DNA from: Paguma larvata
Lineage: Eukaryota; Chordata; Mammalia; Carnivora; Viverridae
NCBI GenBank assembly: GCA_030068075.1
Contig: CM057826.1
Coordinates: 96,647,804 to 96,711,803 of the forward strand
DNA: 64,000 bases
Direction of reading: 5' to 3'
Shown: positions 24,370 to 36,120 of the stretch, in pieces
How the letters are laid out: each line of letters starts with the position of its first letter
How positions within the stretch are numbered: position 1 is the stretch's first letter
Made by a program: the position numbers and the translations under genes
Notes under the pieces: generated by a model
Databases searched by the model: none
Seen by the model: only the letters and a program-made list of their open reading frames with translations
What the model was told of the DNA's origin: nothing

Positions 24370-25290
24370 CTGCAGACCCTTCCTAGCTCTCGTCTTACTG
24401 GCTCCCCTGTAGCTGCATCTGACACTACCCACCACACTCCACTCGGAAGCTCCCCCCGTCCCTGCCTTGGCCCTTGACGTTCAGAGCACTACACTCTTCA
24501 TCCTGCTGACATCACCACTCCTTGGTCCTCCCTCCTGGCTCCTCTTCTTCCACCCATCTCTGTCATGGAGTTCTCTGGAGTTCAGTATTTGGCCTTCTTG
24601 TCTTCTAAAGGTACACCCTGTGGCTGGGTGAACTTATAGCCTCAAAAATACACCAGAACCTCTCTGTTTAGTCCAGGCAATGATTCTGAGTCCCAGACCC
24701 ATGTATCCAAATGCCAGTGAGATAGAGGAACCTCCCAAGCCAACTGTCCCAAACTGACCAAGCTCTTGATTTCCCCCTCTATACTTCTTCCCCTCTTGTT
24801 ATTCCCTTTCTCTGTGAATTTCTCCCCTGCCTCTGGGCCCTCATGTGAAATGTCTGGGGCTAATTTTATTGTTTTCCTGTCCTGTGTCTGAATCATGTGA
24901 CTCTTACTTCCTAAAGAACTCCAGAATCTGGTCCCCCTGGGTTTCCTTCGGCCTGGACTGGGCCCCCATCATCTGTCATCAGACCAAAGCCATGTTCTCC
25001 TTACTTGTCTCCCACCCCCTGCCCTTCCCCCACTCAGTCTCCCACACTGCTGCCAGAATCCACTCATAACTGATCTCATCAGACCTTCTTGCTTAAACTC
25101 CTCGGCGGGTCTTCTTTGCCTTCAGGATACAATCCAAAAATTTCTCCAGTGGCCACAGGCCTGTCACTAGATCCTGACCCTGGCTGTCCTCTGAGGCCCA
25201 CATCACACTAAACTACTAATCTTTTATCCCTCCTACTGCTTAGTCCAATCTGTAGCCACACAGGATGACTTACTTCAGACTTGCCGAGTT
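24370..25290 (+). mobile_element. L2 LINE relic, sense
   Basis: The text reads like L2 ORF2 and 3' sequence in the forward sense, with pyrimidine-rich phrases such as 'ccagtgagatagaggaacct', 'ctgctgccagaatccactc' and 'ttcaggatacaatccaaaaa'. It lies head to head with the antisense L2 at 23,640-24,095, separated by an LTR fragment, so the two are separate insertions or a rearranged locus. Confidence 0.55.
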
Positions 25291-25827
25291 CCTTCATGCC
25301 ACGGGGGCGTCTGCCTTCTTCTCTCTTTCTTTCAGATCTTGGAGGGGTGGCCTTGACGGTGCACCTCTCAGAGCTCCCACTACAAAGTAAAACTGTCTTT
25401 GTTTGCAGATAACATAACTGTCTATGTAGGAAATCCCAAGGAATCAATAAAAACAGAAACAAAAACCAAGCAAACAAAACCCCTTGAAAATGAGTGGCAG
25501 AGCATAACGTGACTATACAAAGGCCTTATCTCTGATTCTTCCTTGTTCACTATCAGGCAGTCTTAGTAACTCCTCTGGCCCTTCAATATGCTTGGGCAGA
25601 CCCGTGTTCCAGCACTTTCCACACTATGGGGTCATGACTCGCTGCCTGGTCGGCCACGTCCTTGCCTGCAGAAACAGATGTAGCTCAGACTCTTCTTTGT
25701 GTGGATACCCCACACCTCTCCCAGTGTGCACAAACCCTGAATTGTTGGCTCCATGTTGGGCACTCATGAAGAGAGAGAGAGCTTCCAAAAAGCCACTTGG
25801 TAAAAATCTCATCTCACCTACCATTTT
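25291..25827. other. Unique stretch, no gene seen
   Basis: No repeat or gene is recognised. A plain A-rich patch ('aaaacagaaacaaaaacc') lies near 25,450-25,485. The last 15 bp (25,813-25,827) are the left target duplication of the next SINE. Confidence 0.5.
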
Positions 25828-26055
25828 TTTCTTCCTTTCTTTGTATAATGTTTATTTTCTTTTTGAGAGACAGAGAGAGAAAGACAGAGGCTTGAGTGGG
25901 GGAGGGGCAGAGAGAGAGGGAGACACAGAATCCGAAGCAGGCTCCAGGCTCTGAGCTGTCATCACAGAGCCCGACGCGGGCTTGAACCCACGGACCATGA
26001 GAGCATGACCGGAGTCTAAGTCAGATGACCAACCGACTGAGCCACCCAGGTGCCC
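25828..26055 (-). mobile_element. CAN-SINE (feliform tRNA-Lys type)
   Basis: The head is at the right ('gactgagccacccaggtgcc' on +) and the T-rich tail complement at the left. The target duplication 'ctcacctaccatttt' lies at 25,813-25,827 and 26,056-26,070 without mismatch. Confidence 0.97.
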
Positions 26056-26070
26056 CTCACCTACCATTTT

Positions 26071-27158
26071 CTAACAAAAGCTCTTTTTGCTAATGGAAAG
26101 GGGAAATGCATTATGATAGTCTCAGTAGGGTCCCTTCTCTCTTGAGAAACATTCTTTAACTTCACTCTTCAGAAACATCAAGATCTGTGCTAGAACCAAC
26201 TGTGGTAGGACAATACGTTCCCATTTGCTATGTCGAACCATCTTAGAGATGGCCGGCAAACGATTAGAAGTCAGCCCCCAATGTCTATATGACAAATAGA
26301 TGACATCACATCACATCTGGATTCGAACATTGTCTCAGTCCAAATGTCAACAAAGTGGCTTCTGATATATTTCATGCCGTATGGAAAACTGTTGCCAAGT
26401 GCCATACCAGATGAACTGCCAAATGGCCTGAAGAAGAGGAGTGTGCCTGCAATAATGAGTCCGTGTTGATGTGGAAGGAGTGTCACGAGGGGAGCTGGAA
26501 AGCGGCAGCAGTGGGGCCCGCGGGAGCAGGTAGTACGAGGAGAGTGAAAGGGGAAGTGTGCTGTGTGCAACTTCACTCGCTGGCCCTGCCATGGCTGGGG
26601 CTCTGAGTAGGCAAATGTGTCTGCTACGCTCGGCCGGGGATCTACCTTTGCAATTCAAGATGGTGGATTGGGCAGAGAAGGCCTGTGTGGGGATCACCCT
26701 TGTGAGGGTAAGCTGCTTTACAGCAGTCTCCCGATTTCCTCTCCATGGTAATTCAGGCCAAAAGTAAGACAAGTCTGTCCCTTCCTCCTTCCTAAATCAC
26801 TCACTTTGGTCTGTTTTACTTAGAATCGCTTTTTTTTTTTTAAACTACCTCTCTGCAGTACTTATTAAGCATAGAAGAAAATGAGCTTTTCACCAAATGA
26901 ATGGATACTTTTTTAGAGCAAAAACCTAAAACACATTATTGTACATCAGAATACATTGCCTCACATCATGCCTACCTGAGGTGAACTCTGCATGCTGGGT
27001 AGTATGTTCTGGAGTGCGGGGTGGGGAGGTGAGGGGGTGAGGGGGGTGGTTCTTATTCTCTCTGGAAACCACATTACCAATACCAAGTGTGTCATGAATT
27101 TTCAGATGAATAAATTTTATTCACTTTTACTTTATCTGCAACAAACTTAAAAATGAAG
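26071..27158. other. Unique stretch with G-rich tract
   Basis: No gene is recognised. The 141-codon minus frame at 26,347-26,772 has no known motif. A G-rich, quadruplex-type tract lies at 27,018-27,047. Confidence 0.5.
27018..27047 (+). repeat. G-rich, G-quadruplex-type tract
   Basis: Several G-runs of 4-6 (ggggtgggg, then ggggg and gggggg) are separated by 1-4 bases on the + strand. It has no flanking promoter features. Confidence 0.7.
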
Positions 27159-27168
27159 ACTCGTTTTT

Positions 27169-27262
27169 AGGGCACCTGGCTGGCTCAGTCAGTGGAGCAT
27201 GGGACTCAGTCAGGGTCGTGAGTTTGAGCCCCATGTTGGACCTAGAACTTGCTTAAAAAAAT
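27169..27262 (+). mobile_element. Short CAN-SINE (head plus tail only)
   Basis: A tRNA-like head ('ggcacctggctggctcagtc' through 'gtgagtttgagccccat') is followed almost directly by an A-tail, lacking the CT-rich body. The near-identical flanks 'actcgttttt' (27,159-27,168) and 'actcattttt' (27,263-27,272) are the target duplication. Confidence 0.85.
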
Positions 27263-27272
27263 ACTCATTTTT

Positions 27273-28959
27273 CATTTGCCAACTAGATTATATCTGAAAT
27301 ACTTCCCCACACCAGAAATTTATGAACACCCAGAAATGAAAATTAACCTTATTTCAAAACACAAAGACAGTAAACCTGCTGAGCAAAATAAGACTATTCT
27401 CCCCACCCAAATATAAATTTTCATCTTACTCAATCCTTATTATCTAACAGAGATGGTTTTTTCATTCCCAATGGTGGAATGGTCAGTAGCACACTGCTTA
27501 CCTCTTGGTCTGTATCCTTGAGAGTTAACCAAACCCATTATTGGTAGGTTTAGACACATATCTTATTCTAGACCTTGGGGAAAGATTTGGCCCAATTTAA
27601 AAACTGATTGTAATGAGATAAATGAGTTTTTGGACAGCTTATTCTCACTTAAAACCCAAATCCATCACTTTAAAATGTAAAAAGACCTCACATCAAGAAG
27701 TCGTGGAGGCGCCTTAGAGCCCAATTTATACTTTCTGTTAGCATCAATTAGGAGGGGTTGTTAATGCATCTCTACAACACTGATTTATTTAGAGAATATC
27801 ATATGTTTGAGAGCTGCCTTGGCAAGGGACTCTGCTAAACACAGAGATACACACTCCATGCCCACTGGGCTCACATAAAAGGGAAAAAATACGCAATAGG
27901 GGTTTACCTCAGTGGGGTGAGGCTTGATATTTTCCAGATGGTGACACCACAAGTGAGTTCAATAGAAATATCTTTAGAAAAAGATGCTCGAATATTAAAT
28001 AAGCATTGAAATATACATCAAGCCCTGATCTGCTATGCCTCTTGACATCTGGGCTGGGAGTGTCTCTCGTCCCCAGCTGCAGATAGGGTGGTCTCCTCTG
28101 GCGGTGGGAGGCCCCATTAGATTTCCCATTAGGAAGATGATTCTGGCAGGGTAAATTCTAGAACTGGAACACTGTCCACAAATAGATTCGGGACTTTTCT
28201 TGGAGTGAGGAAGGGGGAAAGAGAAGAAAGCTGCGAAGGAGGGATTTTTCTTGGTTTGCAGGAGTGAAACTACACGCAGCATGTGTGAAAGATCAGGCAC
28301 TTCCTTCTAAATTTAGAGGAAGGTCAGTAAATCCAACAGTCAGAAAGCGTTAAATGGAGTTGGTCAAAATGGTGCTTATGAAATAGCTCAGAAACACGCT
28401 GACCAAGACTCTAGAGAGTCATTGATAAGACAGGAGATCACTGAAAGGAAACACAGGTGAGCTCTCTGGAGGCAGGAACAGGCAGGATGACTGCCTTACT
28501 TTGGGCATTTTATGTCTACGTCTACGGAAATCGAGGCGATGGCCAGAGTCTCGCCATATTATCTGCTCAGCCACTCCATGTGTGTATGCACGCACACCCT
28601 GTGTACTGGTGGATGGCATTCAGGAGGCCCCAGAAGAGGAGGTGGAGGTGGACGAGTCCTTGGCCTTGGGCACCGGTGCCCTGGGGCCTGCCTAATCTCC
28701 TTCCACCCGTACTAAGAAGCATGAGGCATCTCTTCCAGTTTTTGCCCAAAGTATATAGAATGTTCAAGACAAATAAGTACTGCCAAGATACTGGGTTTGG
28801 ATATCAGGCACTATCAGCGGATGGTTTTAGAGATGTGTGCTTGTGCAGTGCTATCAACTACTCCAGCCCAGTTCCCCTCAAAATCAGTGCCAATAAAATG
28901 TTAAGCCTCATCCACATGAGACAGAGCTGGAAATCTTCCAGAGTCTTCAGTACCATCAC
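27273..28959. other. Unique stretch, no gene supported
   Basis: The 173-codon + frame at 28,457-28,978 is the longest open frame of the left half. It shows no domain I recognise and overlaps frames on both strands. No transposon was identified. Confidence 0.45.
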
Positions 28960-28976
28960 TGATGAACTGATATTTT

Positions 28977-29188
28977 AAATTAAAATTTTTTTTTCTATTT
29001 TTAAGTTTATTTATTTATTTAAAGAGAGCTGGGGCAGAGGAAGAGAGGGAGAGAGAAACAATCCCAACCAGGCTCTGCACTGCCAGTCCAGAGCCTGAGG
29101 TGGGGCTCAAACCCACGAAATGCGAGTTCACGACCTGAGCCGAAATCAAGAGTCAGAGGTTCAACCGACTGAGCCACCCAGTTGTTCC
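28977..29188 (-). mobile_element. CAN-SINE, first of a tandem pair
   Basis: The head lies at 29,188 leftwards ('ccgactgagccacccag' on +), with a tail of T-rich (ttta)n at 28,980-29,020. It abuts a second SINE in the same orientation. Short flank similarity 'gatatttt'/'gacatttt' (28,969-28,976 and 29,189-29,196) may be a target duplication. Confidence 0.85.
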
Positions 29189-29400
29189 GACATTTTTTTT
29201 TCTTGAGTGAGACAGAAAGACAGAGAAAATGTGAGTGTGCGGGGAAGAGGAAGAAAGAGAAAGAGAGAGAGAGAATCCCAAGCAGGCTTCCTGCTGACAG
29301 TGTGGAACCCTATGCGGGGCTTGATCTCACAAACCATGAGATCATGACCTGAGCTGAGATCAACAGTCTGACGCTTACTGACTGAGGTACTCAGACGCCC
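29189..29400 (-). mobile_element. CAN-SINE, second of a tandem pair
   Basis: An older and more diverged copy ('ccaagcaggcttcctgctga', 'gatcatgacctgagctgag') whose tail meets the head of the preceding SINE. The outer flanks 'tgatgaactg' (28,960-28,969) and 'tgatgagttg' (29,401-29,410) look like one target duplication around the pair. This suggests that this copy came first and the other landed in its tail. Confidence 0.8.
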
Positions 29401-29454
29401 TGATGAGTTGTCATCTAAAGACCTATTGAAATGTCTTTGAAAACCTGACCTCTA

Positions 29455-29935
29455 GCAGGATTTCCCAAACTTGCCTTATGATGAAAATTACTTGGGGGCA
29501 CATGGGTGGCTCGGTTGGTTGAACATCTGACACTTGATTTTGGCCCTGGTCCTGAGCTCAGGGTGGTGGGATGGAGCCTTGCATCGGCTCCATGCTGAGC
29601 ATGGAGATTCTCTCTCTCTTTCCCCTGGTCTCTCTCTCTCTCTTAAAAAAAAAAAAAAGGGTGAAAATTACCTGCACTGCTCCTTAAGCCACAAATTGCT
29701 GGGCTCCAAACCTAATCTAGTGAAACAGAATTTTCCAGAAAAGAGACATGGTAATCTACGTAGTTTACAAATGCTCCAGGTGACACTTAGCATCAAGGTT
29801 CTCAACCCTGAGGGGTTTTGAATAATGCCTATGCCCAAATTCAGTGCTTCGGTGGTCCAGCGGTTCATTTGTGGGATGGGGCCCTGCAATCAGTGTGTTT
29901 TCCTTGGATGATTCTGATAGGCAGTCAGGGGTTAC
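29455..29935 (+). mobile_element. MER5-type DNA transposon relic(s), split by a SINE
   Basis: 'gatttcccaaacttgcct' and then, after the SINE, 'gctgggctccaaacctaatc', 'ctccaggtgacacttagcat' and 'aaggttctcaaccctg' follow the order of a MER5-class hAT element. A second partial unit may follow to about 29,935 ('tgtgttttccttggatgatt'). Boundaries are uncertain. Confidence 0.6.
29492..29660 (+). mobile_element. CAN-SINE, older subtype
   Basis: The head 'ggcacatgggtggctcggtt' is followed by the body ('gctgagcatggagattctct'), a (CT)n run and a 14-bp A-tail. The target duplication 'atgaaaattac'/'gtgaaaattac' lies at 29,481-29,491 and 29,661-29,671. Confidence 0.92.
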
Positions 29936-29984
29936 TCTGGGACACAGTATTTGCCTTAGCTCCACTTGCGAGCTGTGGGGTGAC

Positions 29985-30185
29985 ATTGCCTGTGTTTGAC
30001 TCTGGTTCGTGTGGTAGCTTGCTACCTCTGTGGCTCCAGGCAATTCATGTAACTTCCCCAAGCTTCCGTCTCCTCGACTCTAACGTAGGAGACACAATAT
30101 GACTTATTTCCTATGGTGATTTTGAAGATTGAAGAGCTAGTTGTGTAAAATACCGGTACATTGCAAGCACGCAGTAGATGTTAGC
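29985..30185 (+). mobile_element. MIR-family SINE relic
   Basis: The forward MIR order is seen in diverged form: 'gtagcttgctacctctgtgg', 'cttccccaagcttccgtctc', 'ctatggtgattttgaagatt' and 'gcaagcacgcagtagatgtt'. Confidence 0.65.
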
Positions 30186-30189
30186 TTCA

Positions 30190-30850
30190 TTAACTTTACG
30201 TGTGCCTCCGTGTTAAGAACTGGGGACACAAAGATGGATAAGATGTGAACCCTCTGCGGTGAGGGAGGCTGCCGGCTCTGGGGAGAGGCAGGCCCATGCC
30301 ATAGGAGCGATATGAACAAAGTATGGTGAGCTCAGAAGGGCTGGTCAGTTTCACTAGCTGAAGAAAGCAGCACTGGGAACATGCATGGGGGGCGATGTTT
30401 GAAGAATGAGGACTATCTAGCTTGAGCGAGAAGGTGACAGATAAGCAATCCCAGTAGAGAGAGCAAAATACGAGAGCAGAAAGGGTGCATGGTGTCTCCG
30501 GAGATGGTGTTTCGGAGGGGCTGGGCTTAGCGTTCAGGAGATGCACCTAAGAGGCAGATTAGAATCCAGTTATGAAGTCCCATAAAGGCTGTATTGGGAG
30601 CTTTGTTCTTTTGTCAATAGGACCAATCATCAGAGGATTTGGGTTTGATAAGTGATGTAACTAGATCTCTGTTTTAGAACCATAATCTTGACAGAAGCAA
30701 GGATGCAGAATGGGAGATATGGGAGGCAGGGAAGTCTGAAGGGGAAATTTCATTAGTTCATTCAGCATCTATCTTGGAGTGCCTACTGCTGCCAGAGACT
30801 AGATGCTGATCTACAGTGGTGAATAGGCCAGGGTCACTGCCTCCACCATT
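30190..30850 (-). mobile_element. L2 LINE relic, antisense
   Basis: 'tgttaagaactggggacaca' leads into 'gtgaaccctctgcggtgagg', 'tcttgacagaagcaaggatg' and, near the end, 'tgaataggccagggtcactg'. Overall this resembles reverse-complement L2. It is heavily diverged and may be two fragments. Confidence 0.5.
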
Positions 30851-31119
30851 AGCAGGTGGTTGCAATAGTCCAGATGTGTGATGGGGAGGCCTGCAGGGAA
30901 CAATATTGCCTCCTTGGGGGAAAAGTAATCCGGATAAGATTAACACATCAGAAGAAGAGGAGACTATACAGCCTCACATGGCACCAAGGGGATGCACATG
31001 GGAGACCACAAATCAGTGGTTCCCTTTCTAAGGCTCCCCCTGAGAAGGAAGGTCTGTGAACTATTTTCAGTTGTTTGAAAAGCTGAATATAAATATGCAC
31101 TAAGTGATTTGTATTAAGA

Positions 31120-31480
31120 CTGCAGACGCTAACTATGCTGGCTGTATGTGGCTGTGTAATAAGCTACCTCCGAACTTAAACAACAACCACTGACCGAAAC
31201 AAACAACTATGTTATTGCGTCTCATATCACATGGAATTTAAGCTGGGCTTGGCAGAGCAATTCTACCCATGTGGCATTAACTGAGGTCATGAGGCAGTGT
31301 CCAGCTGGGAGTCAGCCTGGTCTAGAGGCTCCAAGATGGCTTCATTCACATGCCTGTCACCTTGATGAGGACAGCTAGAGGCTGGGCCCTGCTCAGCTCC
31401 TAATTAGACTTCTTCATGGAAGCTGATAGTTCCAAAAGACCTCCAGGAGAAACCCACTGGTTCTCTTCAAGGTTCAGTTG
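31120..31480 (-). mobile_element. MaLR/ERVL-type LTR fragment, antisense
   Basis: 'gctgtgtaataagctacctc' plus 'taaacaacaaccactgacc', 'gcttggcagagcaattct' and 'gctccaagatggcttcattc' are typical of the antisense reading of old mammalian LTRs. No internal region was seen. The subfamily cannot be assigned by eye. Confidence 0.6.
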
Positions 31481-31645
31481 AGAATGTGCATTGCATCACT
31501 GTGCTGCATTCTCTTGGTCAAAGCGTCACAGGACTGCCCAGATACAAAGGGAGCAGAACTGAGAAGGTTATCACAGAATGTGCAGCCATCTTTAATCCAA
31601 CCCATCAGTTAAAACTGGTTGTCTCTTTGCCTATAAAAGCTGGGA

Positions 31646-31862
31646 TTAGGGCGCCTGGGTGGCTCAGTCAGTTAAGCGTTCAACTATGGCTAGGGTCATG
31701 ATCTTGTGGTTCGTGGGTTCGAGCCCTGCATCAGGCTCTGTGCTGACAGCTCGGAGCCTGGAGACTCCTTCAGATTCTGTGTCGCCCTCTCTCTCTACCC
31801 TTCCCCTGCTCACGCTCTGTCTCTGTCTCTCTCTCTCAAAAGTAAACTTCTAAAAAAAAAGT
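31646..31862 (+). mobile_element. CAN-SINE (feliform tRNA-Lys type)
   Basis: The complete head 'agggcgcctgggtggctcag', the body, the (CT)n run and the A-tail are all present. The target duplication 'tataaaagctggga' lies at 31,632-31,645 and 31,863-31,876, exact. Confidence 0.97.
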
Positions 31863-31999
31863 TATAAAAGCTGGGAATGTACTGTCCTAAATTTTAATCT
31901 AAGTTAGATACCCTAAGTTATATAATCATAAGACAGTATCAGCAGTAACGTCTGATTAAATCAGATGGGCAAAAATTTACCGAAACAAGAGGTCCTTGG

Positions 32000-32400
32000 A
32001 AATAGAATTCCCCACCAGGGCATACCAGCCCCTGCCTATCTCCTCACAACTTGTGCTACTTCTCTCTCACTATAGCCCAACTAACATACATTCTTTTAGT
32101 TCCTTGATCTCTCTAAGCTTTGACCCACAATAGGGCCTTTGTGCATGCCTTCTTTTCTTGACCAGCCCATCTAGGTAGTCTCCTCAGACAGTCCTACGAT
32201 CTCAAGTCATTCTCTAAGACAGCCCTATTTATGCTCCTCTTAGTGTTTGTCACACCTGCTCCTCCCACCACCACCCCCACCTGTAATTCCACACAGGGAA
32301 GAGATTTATCCTTCAGCTGCTTGCTGTATCCCCAGAACCTGGCACAATGCCTAGCCAGAGCATGCAGTCGATAAATATTTCTTGAATAAATGATCCTCTG
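32000..32400 (+). mobile_element. L2 LINE 3' end, sense
   Basis: The classical L2 3' end is visible: 'cagggaagagatttatcct', 'cttgctgtatccccagaacc', 'ctggcacaatgcctag' and 'cgataaatatttcttgaata'. The left boundary is approximate. Confidence 0.8.
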
Positions 32401-35039
32401 TCTCAAGCATCCCTATAAAGTTCTGCCATCACCTGTCAGGAACAGAGGAGGAGACTGCCGTGTAGGAACGATGCCACTCGTGGCTTGGCAGCGACCATGC
32501 TGAGGGTGCTGAGCCCTGATCATTGGCCCACAGAGGTTGCACATGAAAAAGACTAATGGGAAATGCTGTCAGAAATGTCAAACTGGAAGTTGGGCATTTC
32601 TAAGCCATAACACATGCAACGCTCCTCATATACCCATGTCCTATATCCCGCCTACCTCCTGTCATCACCCCTGTGTTGTCCCATGAGCTTTTGAAGTCTG
32701 GTGATTTGGTGTGATGCTGAAGGAGTGGGACCTGTTAGGTAGTCTGGACTTGACATTTGGAATATGGAGTTACCGTCTCCTGAATCAGTTGGGTTGTAGG
32801 AGAAACCTACCGAAAGAACTTAACAAAATGAACAGGCAATCTCACAGGCCTTCAGAACTAGCAAAACCAATGTCATCTGGCCTTTGGGGTCTGAACCAGG
32901 AAATAAAATACTGGGGCTCCTCCCTCCCCTCATGCCTTGGTTCTGCTGTCCCATTTCTCTGCACAAGGCAACTTCTACTGTTTCCTGTGGTTGACCACCT
33001 CATGACTTCAACTGGTATATGGACTGATTCCTGCTCTGACTCCATATGACCTTTGGTCCATCACCATCCATCAACAGGCTGACTCAGTCTCTGCCTCCAA
33101 ATGCAAAGGCTCTTGGGAGGAGGATTGGCTCAGCTGGCTTATGAATTGACTCCCCATAGGATCACATGTCTGTCCCGGGTCCAATCATCTCAGGCTAGAC
33201 CTCTGAGAAAAAGAGGCAGCTGGGGCTAGGAGTGCAGGTGGGGATTGCGGGGGTGTGGAGAGGGCAATGGGCCAAATAAAACAAAGTTCTCTTGAATGTA
33301 ACTCTTGTACCACCTCACCTCCAGTCGTACAGTTAAAAACCGCCTCAATGATGTGAGAAGGTAGTAAAAATAGCATTACCATCATTTAAGAACAGTTCCC
33401 AAATATCACCCAGATTTAATAAATCCAATGAAGTCTTAGTTTAAAATAGTAACTGAAATTTATGATTCAACTGCCTCTAATCCAAGAAAGTCCCATTTAA
33501 CCTTCTAAAACCTCTTTAAGACTATTTATCCTAAAATATCTTTAAACTCCCTGAATCACTCAAATGGAAACAGGCCAAGTAACATTTCATTTGCCTTAAA
33601 TATTACATGAACTCTAAGTGATTTTCATTTTTGAATTTTAAAACAAAATATATTGCATTTTTACATGTATTTGTTCAGTATGCATATCGATCATACAGTT
33701 TTGTAGAGTTAACTAAAGCCCTAATGATTGAGTCTGGCAATGAGTTTTTAGAAACCTGTTTCTTAAAAACCACCTTCAAAAAGAATGGAGTTATACATCG
33801 AGTTAAGCCAGAAAGACACCACAGTCCCAGAATTTGGTGGAGATACAAAGCTGCAGGGTGTCCTAGTTTCTGCCTCCTTAATGATACATTCACAGGGAAA
33901 ATAAAGCAAGTTATTAAGAAGGAGGACCTTGGTCTGGAAGACTACATAGTAAAATGTCAGCATACTTTACCGGACTCGTAATGAAACCTCCAGAGTCTAT
34001 AGTGGGGTGCCTGTCTCAGCTCTCACGTACTTCCTGGAGCATGAATGGTGACAGAATGTCCTGAATGGCAAATGGCACACACTAATCAACTCCTGGGAAA
34101 CTCACCATCAATCGCCATTCCACCACCTTGACATGGACCTGATGAGTAAACCAATACTCGGGAAAGGGAGCAGTAACCAAAACAGAGACTAGCGTGGCTG
34201 GGGGAAACACCCTTTGGGGTTACACAGGAAGTGTAAATCTCAGTGTTGCTGCTTGCTGGTTGTATTTCTGGAAAACACCTTGTACGTCGGAGGTACTCAA
34301 TAATTGGTAATCATTACTACTATGAAAAGGCAAACACAAAGGTCGTTCCAGCAGGGTCCCAGCGTGGTTTATATTAAAACCCCTTGGATAATGGTTTTTG
34401 TCAGGTTGTCAGGTGGCTGTACGCCTGTACCAAAGCTCTTTAATCCCAACCTGTGTCTTACAAGCACAGAACACTTCCTGCTTCTGAGTCCTCTTCACTT
34501 CCACCCAGTGATCCCCTTTATCCAAATGCTTTCCCACCCACCCCTCTATCATTTTGTAAGACTCAGCCCAAGCCACGTTTCAATGGTGTGCTGGTACCCC
34601 ACTCTCCAAAAAGAACCCCAATTAAAGAGTTTGCTGGTTTCCATGGTGTACTCTCATCTGGACCCATTTCAAGCTACTGAAGATTTAATAACTGGCTAAC
34701 ACAGTTCTTGAATATTCTCTTTAACTGTGGACTGTGCATAATGACTTCCTTTCAAAGAGGACAGTATGGGAAGAGGGGAGGAAGAGTAACTTTACTGTTA
34801 CCTGACAAGCACTGCCTCAGCAAGGCGAGCAAGGTCAACACCAACAAGGATAACCCATGTTGAGAGTATAATACCTTTGATGTGGTGTGATGAAAACGGC
34901 ACCTTAACTCCGCGGTCTTCTTCCAAAAAATGTAAAAGCCCACATTAATCATGAGAAAAAGTCATTTGAATCTCAGTTGAGGGACATTCTACAAAATACC
35001 TGATCAGTACTCTTCAAAATTGTCAAGGTCATCAAAACC
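32401..35039. other. Unique stretch with one isolated AT-rich open frame
   Basis: No transposon is recognised. The 116-codon + frame at 33,631-33,981 lies in AT-rich text outside any repeat I can name. Overlapping frames at 34,304-34,699 look random. No exon-type splice pattern is clear. Confidence 0.45.
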
Positions 35040-35580
35040 AAGTAAAGTCTAAGCAACTGTCATAGTCTGGAGGCGCCTTAAGAGAAATGACAACACAGTG
35101 TACTGTGGTATCCTGGACGGGAACCTGAAATAGAAGAAGGACTTTAAGGAAAGACTAAGGAAATCTGAATATAGACTTTAGTTGTTAATAATGTATCAAA
35201 GTTCATTCAGTTTAACAAAGGCATATTATGCGAGACCTCAGGGGCAGGGGAAACTGGATGCAAAGTATATGAGAACTCTGCACTATCTTTGCATTTTCTT
35301 TTTTTTTTTTAATTTTTTTTTAACATTTATTTGTTCTTAAGAAACATAGAGACAGAGCGTGAGCAGGAGAAGGGCAGAGAGAGAGGGAGATACAGAATCT
35401 GAAGCAGGCTCCAGGCTCTGATGAGCCATCAGCACGGAGCCTGACGTGGGGCTCGAACTCACAGACCATGAGATCATGACCTGAACTGAAGTCGGCCACT
35501 TAACCAACTGAGCCACCCAGGTGCCCCTGCATTTTCTTTTTAATCTAAAACTGTTCTAAAATAAAAAGTTGATTTTAAAA
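35040..35580 (+). mobile_element. L1 LINE 3' end, sense, split by a SINE
   Basis: 'atatagactttagttgttaa', 'taatgtatcaaagttcattc', 'ggggaaactggatgcaaag' and, past the SINE, 'ctaaaactgttctaaaataa' form the 3' end of an older L1. The SINE at 35,303-35,527 splits it. Confidence 0.85.
35303..35527 (-). mobile_element. CAN-SINE (feliform tRNA-Lys type)
   Basis: The head is at the right ('ctgagccacccaggtgcccc' on +) and a long T-rich tail complement at the left. The target duplication 'tgcattttctttt' lies at 35,290-35,302 and 35,528-35,540. It is inserted in an L1 3' end. Confidence 0.96.
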
Positions 35581-35909
35581 ATATTCCTAAATATTGTAAC
35601 AGTTGAGTCTCAGAGGTTAGAACTCCCCTAGGTTCCCTGACTTCAACTGAGCCTTGCGTCTCACCAGGGCTTGAGACGCTGGAGAGCAGAGCCCAAGCGT
35701 TATTCAGCTGTGTGGCCCCAGAGCTCTTACAAGCAAGGGTACAGAGTAAGCGCCCTAACTGTTGAGTCCGTCCCCTAAACTGAAAGACACTTGGGACTGT
35801 CTAACCAAGAGCATTCAATTGAACTCTTCTTTTTCCTCTTCCCATCTGGTTTCTTCTGACCAAGTATTTGGGGTGTAGCATAGGAACTAATAACATGGTT
35901 TCTACCTAC
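35581..35909. other. Unique stretch, nothing seen
   Basis: No gene, repeat or regulatory motif is recognised. Confidence 0.5.
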
Positions 35910-36120
35910 CATGTCCGGTGAAAGCCCAGCTTGTTTGCTTGCTGGCTGTGTGGTCTTGAGCAAGTGATGTCATCTGTGAGCCTCAGTCTCTTTGTACACA
36001 CAATGGGAGCGGTAATGATATCTTCATCATAGGTTTTTACGATGACTAACTGAATGAATCCATGTAAAGTGCTTAGAATAGTAATTTGTGCTATTATTGC
36101 CACCATCCACACCCTTACCT
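35910..36120 (+). mobile_element. MIR-family SINE relic
   Basis: 'tgctggctgtgtggtcttga', 'gtgagcctcagtctctttgt', 'acaatgggagcggtaatgat' and 'gtaaagtgcttagaatagta' follow the forward MIR core in order. Confidence 0.85.
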
